DNA of 8,188 bases, taken from NCBI GenBank assembly GCA_938046705.1, contig CALIWP010000123.1:1-8188 (forward strand), read 5' to 3'. The notes beneath the pieces were generated by a model that saw only the letters and a list, made by a program, of their open reading frames with translations, was not told the origin of the DNA and ran no database searches. Source of the DNA: an uncultured Campylobacter sp. Its GTDB lineage: Bacteria; Campylobacterota; Campylobacteria; Campylobacterales; Campylobacteraceae. The position numbers were made by a program, and so were the translations under genes. Shown piece by piece: positions 1 to 5,086 of this stretch (its first letter is position 1; each line of letters opens with the position of its first letter).

Positions 1-32
1 ACGATCTCGATTTCAAATAATAAATTCTCTTT

Positions 33-55
33 GCCCCTCGATGTATAGGGGCTTT
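33..55 (+). terminator. Possible weak intrinsic terminator of an upstream gene
   Basis: GCCCCT (33-38) and AGGGGC (47-52) form a perfect 6-bp GC-rich stem around an 8-nt loop, followed by only three T residues. On the minus strand no T tract follows. It could end a plus-strand gene lying left of the window, and it sits just before a promoter-like sequence. The short T tract makes this a weak call. Confidence 0.25.
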
Positions 56-61
56 GAGGCA

Positions 62-93
62 CTTTTTCCTCGCTTCTTAATAGTATTTATAAT
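62..93 (+). promoter_or_regulatory. Candidate sigma-70 promoter
   Basis: A perfect TATAAT lies at 88-93. Upstream are T-rich clusters (63-67, 74-78, 86-88) in place of a recognisable -35 box. Campylobacter housekeeping promoters are known for a conserved -10 box with periodic T-rich upstream sequence rather than a -35 hexamer, so the fit is fair. The expected start is near 100-101, where a hairpin (102-129) begins. AT-rich DNA produces such boxes by chance, so support comes mainly from position next to the structured island. Confidence 0.3.
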
Positions 94-234
94 AATAAAT
101 AGGCGACTTTCTAAAATCTACAAAGCGCCAATCAAAATGCAACTTCAAAAGGCGAGTAAAGCAATGCACACTAAAGGCACGGTGGCGGCTGTTTTTTGTT
201 TTTTCGAGCTTGCGGGTTGTGCGAACGGGTGGCT

Positions 235-309
235 AACTGTCAAGGGCGGATTTTTAGAGGCGAGATTTTCGAGCCCTTAAAATCCTGCTCGTCTCGACCC
301 TTGACGGTT
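235..309 (+). repeat. Nested inverted repeat, large stem-loop
   Basis: The outer arms 235-246 (AACTGTCAAGGG) and 298-309 (CCCTTGACGGTT) pair over 12 positions with a single U-G wobble. Inside, GGATTTT (248-254) pairs perfectly with AAAATCC (279-285), and GGC (259-261) can pair with GCC (273-275). The nesting of three stems in order is unlikely for unconstrained sequence. The wobble is compatible with plus-strand RNA only. It may be part of the candidate RNA or the arms of a small decayed element; no flanking target duplication was seen. Confidence 0.55.
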
Positions 310-413
310 TGGCCGCACGGCTCGCTACAATGCCCGCATAAAAGCGAAAATGCAGAGCGTCGGCTCGTTGCTCTGACGCAATATCCCTTTAGGGTGTTGC
401 GGCACAGCTTACG

Positions 414-463
414 AGACGGGGCACGAGTTTCGAGTGCCAAAGCGTCCGCCCGTGCCGTCTTTT
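414..463 (+). terminator. Terminator-like hairpin ending the GC-rich island
   Basis: AGACGG-GG-CACG (414-425) pairs with CGTGCCGTCT (451-460), giving a 10-bp stem with a two-G bulge; T460 begins a run of four T followed by GTTGCTT. An alternative inner hairpin GGCAC/GTGCC (420-424 with 434-438) competes with it. On the minus strand the hairpin is not followed by T residues, so the orientation is plus. The 25-nt apical region is large for a terminator. Confidence 0.35.
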
Positions 464-501
464 GTTGCTTATGCTATAAAGTTGTATTTTTTTAACGCTT
501 C

Positions 502-533
502 GCCGATCAGCTCGAAGTGCCCACTGATACGGC
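502..533. repeat. Inverted repeat downstream of the candidate RNA
   Basis: GCCGATCAG (502-510) pairs with CTGAT-A-CGGC (524-533), a 9-bp stem with one bulged A and a 13-nt loop. No T tract follows on either strand, so it is not an intrinsic terminator. It lies beyond the terminator-like hairpin at 414-463 and could mean that the structured RNA extends further, or that the hairpins are independent elements. It also overlaps a short open stretch on the minus strand (472-591). Confidence 0.4.
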
Positions 534-540
534 TACGCTT

Positions 541-1229
541 GACCGTGGTATTGGGAAAAAATGGGTAATTTGACAAGCTTGAAAAAACATGCTAACATCC
601 CAACTCAGAACAGGCGGGTAAAAGAATTAGTTTTACGACTTAAGGTTTAACCCTTAAATGGTTTATTTTTTGTTTAATATAAACTCAAAAATAACCTAAA
701 ACCCTTTAAGCTTCTAGCTAAAATCTTTTAAAAACGCTACGTTTTCTTTAAAAACCTTAAAAACTTAGGAAGTGAGCTTTTTATACTTCCTGCTTTTGAA
801 AAAGCCTCGATTTTTGGGCTTATTTGGCTAAATCGCAGACCACGCAGGTCGCACCATTGTTCTTATTAACTCCCAAGAAAAACTCTTAAAACCATCAATG
901 ATCTGCTAGCCTAAAATGTAACCGTGCAAAAATTAAGTCGATATACACAAATGTTCTTACGATTATCATCATATATCAAAGAGCTTAAGTCTATTAGAGT
1001 GTTTTAGTGGCCGCCATACTTCTTTATACGATCAAATTGAAAAAGCGGTTTGCAAATTTAAATAACCGCAAAGAATCAAATCAACAATTTAAGTTTTAAA
1101 AATCGCCAAAAAGTAGTCGTCTAGCAAGATAAATTTAATAATCTATTTTTAAAATAAGTGCAAAACAATAGGAAAGGAAATAAAAATCACAAATTTACTA
1201 GGCAAGCGCCTGAAGTCAGTCGTAAAATT
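541..1229. other. AT-rich intergenic region without a supportable gene
   Basis: No reading frame here has a plausible start, ribosome binding site and length. GC falls to about 25% around 661-780. Small dyads are present: TTGGGA/TCCCAA (551-556 with 598-603), TTAAGG/CCTTAA (640-645 with 652-657), AGGAAGT/ACTTCCT (767-773 with 785-791), AAGCC/GGCTT (802-806 with 817-821) and GACC/GGTC (838-841 with 847-850). None has a convincing terminator tail or known identity. A minus-strand terminator-like hairpin inside the region is listed separately. Confidence 0.6.
1040..1069 (-). terminator. Second minus-strand intrinsic terminator candidate
   Basis: On the minus strand GCGGTT (1069-1064) pairs with AACCGC (1050-1045) around an AT-rich 13-nt loop, followed at once by TTTTT (1044-1040). 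On the plus strand no T tract follows the stem. It lies about 160 bp beyond the main operon terminator, so it may be a backup for read-through or the end of an unseen short minus-strand transcript. Confidence 0.5.
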
Positions 1230-1266
1230 AAAAAGCAACCGACCCCTTATAAAAGGCCAGTCGCTT
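1230..1266 (-). terminator. Intrinsic terminator of the purD-to-usp operon
   Basis: On the minus strand AAGCGACTGGCC (1266-1255) pairs with GGTCGGTTGCTT (1244-1233), a continuous 12-bp stem including three G-U pairs, with a 10-nt loop and a T run continuing to 1230. The G-U pairs would be A-C mismatches on the plus strand, so the element is minus-specific. It lies about 55 nt after the stress-gene stop codon, the expected place for the end of this transcription unit. A smaller stem, AGCCAA/TTGGCT (1309-1304 with 1285-1280), lies between the stop and the terminator and has no T tract. Confidence 0.8.
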
Positions 1267-1321
1267 AAATTTACCTCGGAGCCAAGCATCAAAATTTAAA
1301 AATTTGGCTACGAATTGTGTC

Positions 1322-2176
1322 CTACATAAAGACCGGTATCGTCGTATTTTTAAGAAAATATCTTGAAGTACCACTCAAAAATATCTCCAAAAAGCCGTTT
1401 TCGCCGTATCTGCCCGCCACGATCAGATCAAATCCGCCCTCTTTAGCGCTTCGCAGCAATGCCTCGCCCGGTACCGAAGTCGTGCTAACGACCTCGTAAG
1501 TCGCCTGTATGTCGTGCAGTTTTAGGTACTCTTCTAGTTTTTTTAGATTTTCCTCTGCACTACCGTCGCCAGAGTGCGGCATGCAAGTGATACAATGCAC
1601 TTTTTTAGCTTTTTTTAGCAGTTCGATCGAGCTACTTACGGCGCGCGAGTTTTGCGTCGAACCATTCCAGCTAACTAGGATGTTATCAGCCTTAAAGCTC
1701 GTTATGCGCCTTGGTATCGTGATAGCCGTTTTACCGCTTTTTAGCACCGCCGCTTCAAACGTACCCGTGATCTTGCCGTCAAGCGGCACGGCAGCCACTA
1801 CCATATCGCAAAATTTAGACTCCTGCTCGACCACCACGCTTCTTTTGCCACTTTTGGTGACAAATTTAGCCGTCGTCTTGCCCTCGATCGGCTCGTCGCT
1901 GACCTGCACGCCAAGCTCTTCGCAAAGTTTGTGAAAAATAGTCTCGTTGCGCTCGTGCTCGACGCCAAGCTCAGCCTTCGCCGCTTTTAAAAACTCATCG
2001 TAAAGAACTCCGCCCCTAAGCGTCATTTTCATATTATAAACGACGCCGGGATCTAGCTGGCAAGCCAAAATCTCGATGTGGCTATTAAAATGCTTAGCGA
2101 CCAGCAAAGCCCCTCTGATACGCTCTTTTACGTCGTCGCCCGCGCCGATTGGGAAAAATATTTTTTTATACTGCAT
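1322..2176 (-). CDS. Tandem-domain universal stress protein
   Basis: A 284-residue soluble protein that looks like two UspA folds in tandem, the second one clear: a beta strand with ILVSWNGS (166-173), then helices, and GRYGENGFLEIFLSGTSRYF at 255-274. This resembles the Usp nucleotide motif G-2x-G-9x-G-S/T; here GRYG is followed by nine residues, then Ser268 where the first Gly is usual, then Gly-Thr. The N-terminal half (KKIFFPIGAGDDV, AVPLDGKITGTFEAAV) keeps the fold pattern but no clear motif. Family members bind ATP or AMP and act in stress tolerance; the exact role here is unknown. The start is supported by AAAGGAGA (2188-2181), with 5 nt between GGAG and ATG. It follows pnp by 16 nt and is the last gene before the terminator at 1230-1266. 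No transmembrane segment is visible. Confidence 0.85.
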   Translation of the reverse strand: MQYKKIFFPIGAGDDVKERIRGALLVAKHFNSHIEILACQLDPGVVYNMKMTLRGGVLYDEFLKAAKAELGVEHERNETIFHKLCEELGVQVSDEPIEGKTTAKFVTKSGKRSVVVEQESKFCDMVVAAVPLDGKITGTFEAAVLKSGKTAITIPRRITSFKADNILVSWNGSTQNSRAVSSSIELLKKAKKVHCITCMPHSGDGSAEENLKKLEEYLKLHDIQATYEVVSTTSVPGEALLRSAKEGGFDLIVAGRYGENGFLEIFLSGTSRYFLKNTTIPVFM

Positions 2177-2192
2177 CGTTTCTCCTTTAAAT

Positions 2193-4391
2193 TTATTGCG
2201 CTAGAGAAAGGGAAATTTTGTGCCCTTTTTGCTCGCTGATTTTTACTTTGACCTTATCGCCGGCTTTTAGAGGCGTTTTGATCTTTGAGATATGCAAAAG
2301 TCCGTCCACGCCGCCTGGAAGCCCGATAAAGGCACCAAATTCTACCACGCTTTTTACCTCGCCCTCAAATTCGTCTCCGATATTAAACTCAGGCGTCTTG
2401 TGAGGCTTGCCGTCTTTGCCGCCTCTTTTGCCGCCAAAGCCCTTGCCGTTATCTTTTGATACTATTTGGATGATGTAGTCTTTAGCCGCGTCGACGCTTG
2501 ATTTTTGCGCGCCGGCGATCTTTACCTCGCCTTTTTCGCGGTCTAGGTCGATGGCGACGTCAAATTTTTCGATGATCTCTTTTATCGTTTTGCCGGCTTG
2601 CCCGATGATATCTACGATCTTGCCCGGATCCACGCTAAAAAGCTCTAGTTTAGGGAGTATATCTTCATTCACGGAGATATTTTCGTTTGCTTTTTCCATC
2701 AAATTTAATATATGCAGCCTGCCCTCGCGCGCCTGCAAAAGCGCCTCTTTAAGCACGTCAAGGCTGATACCGCCCAGCTTTATATCCATCTGAAGCGCTG
2801 TTATGCCGTCTTTGCTACCTGCGACCTTAAAGTCCATGTCGCCGTCGTGGTCCTCTAGCCCCATGATGTCGGTTAGCACGGCGTGTTTTTCGCCCTCGAA
2901 AATTAGTCCCATCGCAACGCCAGCTACTAGTTTTGGCGTATCGACGCCGGCAGCTCTTAGCGCTAAAGAGCCGCCGCAAACGCTAGCCATCGAGCTTGAG
3001 CCGTTACTTTCTAAAATTTCGGACACGAGTCTGATCGTATAAGGCGAATTTGCGTCGATGCTAGGCGCAAGCGCGCGTTTAGCGAGGTTGCCGTGACCAA
3101 GCTCGCGTCTACCCGGAGCCTTTAGCGGACTGGCCTCGCCGACGCTAAAGCCTGGGAAGTTGTAGTTAAACATAAATTTATCCGTCACGGCGCCTTTTTC
3201 CGTTAGCATATCATACATCTGCGCGTCGCCGTCGGTACCTAAAGTCGCCACCACGAGAGCTTGCGTCTGGCCGCGGGTAAAGAGGCAGCTGCCATGAGCG
3301 TTTGGTAGGATATTTGTCTCGATGCTGATCGGACGGACTTCTTTAAGTCCTCTGCCGTCGGCGCGCACGCCCTCGTTTATGATCTGCTCGCGGACGATTT
3401 TTTTCTTAAATTTAGCTAGGACGTTAGAGACGACCTCCTCCTCCCAGCCCTCTTTTTGAGCTACTTCGTCGGTCAAAATTTGCTTGGCGATCTTTGTTAG
3501 CTCGCTGGCACGCTCGCTTTTAGCCATCTGATTTATCGCGGCTTTTACGTCGTTTTTATAAAATTCGTTTAGATAGACGGCGACGCTCTCGTTTTCGATC
3601 TCCGGTTTTAGCTCAAGCTGCGCGTCTTCTTTTTTATGCTGGCTAAATGCCTCTTCATAAGCGTTTGAGGCGCGAAGTATGGCTTTACCCGCCTCCGCGA
3701 TCGCCTCTACGATGAGATCTTCGCTAAATTCGTTCATATCCTGCATCGCTATCACGCCGCCGCCCAAATTTGGATCCATCATAGGATCTAGCGCGATAGG
3801 CACTATCTCGTCTTTTTCGGTTGCGATACTTCTCATCTCGATCATCAAAAGTTCGTCTTTAACGCCTGCTACGTAAAGATCGAGTGCCGAAGTTTTTAGC
3901 TCGGAGTTGCTAGGGTTTATCACAAATTTATTGTCTATATAGCCTACGCGCACGCCGCAAACAGGCGCATTTACTGGGATGTCGCTAAGATAAAGCGCGA
4001 CCGAAGCGGCGTTTAGAGCGACGACTTGCAAATCAACCTCGGGATCGCAAGATAGCACCATCACGACGATTTGCGTCGGATATGCGTAGCCCTTTGGAAA
4101 GAGCGGGCGCAGCGAGCGGTCGATGATACGCGAAGTTAGCGTCTCAAAATCCCCCGGCTTAGTCTCTCTTTTTACGTAGCCGCCGGGAATCCTACCCGCT
4201 GCGTACGTTTTTTCTATGTATTGCACCGTTAGCGGTAAAAAATCCTCGCTAACTTGCGTGTCCTCGCGAGCGACGGTGGCTAAAACGACGGTATTTTTTA
4301 CGCGTAAAAACACTGCGCCGCTAGCTTGTTTGGCAACCTTGTTTATATCGTAAATTTCAACTTGATTATTGACTTCTATTGAATACTGCAT
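2193..4391 (-). CDS. pnp: Polyribonucleotide nucleotidyltransferase (PNPase)
   Basis: A 732-residue, full-length PNPase, the phosphorolytic 3'-5' exoribonuclease of mRNA decay, acting as a cytoplasmic trimer. Order of parts: first RNase PH domain (about 10-140, with [11 protein letters not shown] and [15 protein letters not shown] at 66-99); helical domain (about 220-330); second RNase PH domain (about 335-560) with the phosphate-binding [14 protein letters not shown] (462-475) and the catalytic aspartates of DGDMDF (516-521); KH domain with the GQAG loop (597-600); a Gly/Lys-rich linker (about 645-666); and an S1 domain (about 672-732, [19 protein letters not shown]). The protein ends right after S1, without the longer tail of the E. 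coli enzyme that carries RNase E contacts. The start overlaps the upstream gene by 16 nt and has its own Shine-Dalgarno. Confidence 0.98.
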   Translation of the reverse strand: MQYSIEVNNQVEIYDINKVAKQASGAVFLRVKNTVVLATVAREDTQVSEDFLPLTVQYIEKTYAAGRIPGGYVKRETKPGDFETLTSRIIDRSLRPLFPKGYAYPTQIVVMVLSCDPEVDLQVVALNAASVALYLSDIPVNAPVCGVRVGYIDNKFVINPSNSELKTSALDLYVAGVKDELLMIEMRSIATEKDEIVPIALDPMMDPNLGGGVIAMQDMNEFSEDLIVEAIAEAGKAILRASNAYEEAFSQHKKEDAQLELKPEIENESVAVYLNEFYKNDVKAAINQMAKSERASELTKIAKQILTDEVAQKEGWEEEVVSNVLAKFKKKIVREQIINEGVRADGRGLKEVRPISIETNILPNAHGSCLFTRGQTQALVVATLGTDGDAQMYDMLTEKGAVTDKFMFNYNFPGFSVGEASPLKAPGRRELGHGNLAKRALAPSIDANSPYTIRLVSEILESNGSSSMASVCGGSLALRAAGVDTPKLVAGVAMGLIFEGEKHAVLTDIMGLEDHDGDMDFKVAGSKDGITALQMDIKLGGISLDVLKEALLQAREGRLHILNLMEKANENISVNEDILPKLELFSVDPGKIVDIIGQAGKTIKEIIEKFDVAIDLDREKGEVKIAGAQKSSVDAAKDYIIQIVSKDNGKGFGGKRGGKDGKPHKTPEFNIGDEFEGEVKSVVEFGAFIGLPGGVDGLLHISKIKTPLKAGDKVKVKISEQKGHKISLSLAQ

Positions 4392-5086
4392 GCCCTGATA
4401 TCTCCTTGTTTTTGTAATGGTATATAAAATGGGCTCTCCTCTAATATGGAAAGCACGGTTTCTGGTTTTGGTTCGATTTTGTTTTCGTAGTAAAAATCCA
4501 CTTCGATAAAATTTGCGATCTTGTGCACGGCATAAATTTCATCCACCAGCGGCGCGATAGCTGCGGCTACGTCGGTAGCAATGAGCGGCGTAGCGTAGGT
4601 GACTGATTTTACCCGCTCGCGCATGAGCGTTTTTAGGCAGGTTAGCGCTGTAAGACCCGTCTCGCAGCCCTCATCTACGAGCAGGATATTTCTATCCTTT
4701 AGATCGCCGATTAGATTGCCTTTTCTAAATTTATAGACGTTTTTTAAGATTTTTTCGTCATATTTGCGATCCGCCTCGCCATAAACGAAATCGTAACTAA
4801 TGCCAAAGCTCCTAATTAGCTCGTCGTTTAGTACCACGTCATCCTTTTCGCTAACCATCGCGATCTCACACTCCGGGTTATTCGGCGCAAGAATACGTTC
4901 GCAAAACAACATCTCATAGCTCAAATTTAGCCCGCGAGCCACGCTATCGACCATGATAACAGAGTCTATAGAGCTACATATTATCAGATATTCGCCTGCA
5001 ACCAGTTCTTTTTTGGGCAAAATTTCGAGCAACTTTTCGGCTGCTTCGAGCTGGTTTTCAAACATAAGATCCCGGTAATCGCTCAT
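4376..5086 (-). CDS. PRTase-like protein of unknown substrate
   Basis: A 236-residue soluble protein with the type I phosphoribosyltransferase signature [16 protein letters not shown] (133-148): hydrophobic strand, two acidic residues (Asp138, Glu139), then a TG-containing loop as in PRPP-binding sites. This differs from the common DD-G-x-x-TG-x-T form by Glu139 and Cys141. The N-terminal half has a strand-rich region ([21 protein letters not shown], split around 33-53) that fits the fold's substrate side. I cannot name the substrate; it may be a nucleobase salvage enzyme or a non-enzymatic PRTase-like regulator. The start shares one base with the lptD stop (TGATG) and is preceded by AAGG. 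The C-terminal tail ([11 protein letters not shown], 226-236) covers the start of pnp. The position between lptD and pnp matches, as far as I recall, the order in other campylobacteria, which argues for a conserved but uncharacterised role. Confidence 0.75.
   Translation of the reverse strand: MSDYRDLMFENQLEAAEKLLEILPKKELVAGEYLIICSSIDSVIMVDSVARGLNLSYEMLFCERILAPNNPECEIAMVSEKDDVVLNDELIRSFGISYDFVYGEADRKYDEKILKNVYKFRKGNLIGDLKDRNILLVDEGCETGLTALTCLKTLMRERVKSVTYATPLIATDVAAAIAPLVDEIYAVHKIANFIEVDFYYENKIEPKPETVLSILEESPFYIPLQKQGDIRACSIQ
4401..4407 (-). promoter_or_regulatory. Ribosome binding site of pnp inside the upstream gene
   Basis: AAGGAGA lies 9 nt before the pnp ATG (4391-4389), within the last codons of the phosphoribosyltransferase gene. 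It fixes the pnp start despite the 16-nt overlap, and would let pnp be translated both by coupling and independently. Confidence 0.75.

Larger units (their letters stand above)
100..463 (+). ncRNA. Candidate structured non-coding RNA, family not recognised
   Basis: A gene-free stretch that folds repeatedly on the plus strand. Stems seen: GGCG/CGCC plus CTTT/AAAG with one bulged A (102-110 with 122-129); a 12-bp outer stem with nested inner stem (235-309); CAGAGC/GCTCTG (353-358 with 370-375); a 10-bp stem (377-386 with 392-401); and a terminator-like stem (414-425 with 451-460) followed by TTTT. G-U pairs in the 235-309 and 377-401 stems would become A-C mismatches on the other strand, which favours the plus strand. 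A long-range alternative also exists: GGCACGG (176-182) is complementary to CCGTGCC (450-456). GC from 181 on is about 53% against about 25% at 661-780. I see no RNase P, tmRNA or SRP RNA core motif. It could instead be a multicopy intergenic repeat or a decayed element. Confidence 0.3.

Noticed and set aside
41..280. Plus-strand open frame of 79 codons, with an internal ATG (164) that gives a lipobox-like LAGC
   Set aside because: No Shine-Dalgarno before either ATG, a long composition step through the frame, and strong RNA stems at both ends. The lipobox resemblance is probably chance.
420..438. T-arm-like hairpin, GGCAC stem with a TTCGA loop, as in tRNA or tmRNA
   Set aside because: The loop has nine bases instead of seven and there is no acceptor stem, CCA end, anticodon arm or tmRNA 5' core.
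100..463. RNase P RNA, tmRNA or SRP RNA as the identity of the structured island
   Set aside because: The universal RNase P GAAAGTC and ACAGA cores, the tmRNA TTCGACAGG and terminal GTTCGAATC, and the SRP GGAAG/AGCAG core are not present.
196..495. Plus-strand 99-codon and minus-strand 66-codon (240-440) open frames in the GC-rich island
   Set aside because: Neither reads like a folded protein family I know, the starts lack ribosome binding sites, and overlapping frames on both strands are expected where GC is high and stops are rare.
958..980. Fur-box-like sequence around GATTATCATCATATATC
   Set aside because: Only a partial match to the inverted repeat consensus and no gene starts nearby for it to control.
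1509..1934. Long plus-strand open frame opposite the stress gene, and similar frames opposite pnp, lptD and the RDD gene
   Set aside because: They are antisense shadows of well-supported minus-strand genes; their products are low-complexity Ser/Thr/Pro-rich sequences without family character.
4411..4430. TATATA as an internal promoter for pnp
   Set aside because: It lies within the PRTase coding region, has no T-rich upstream pattern, and is too common a sequence to support alone.
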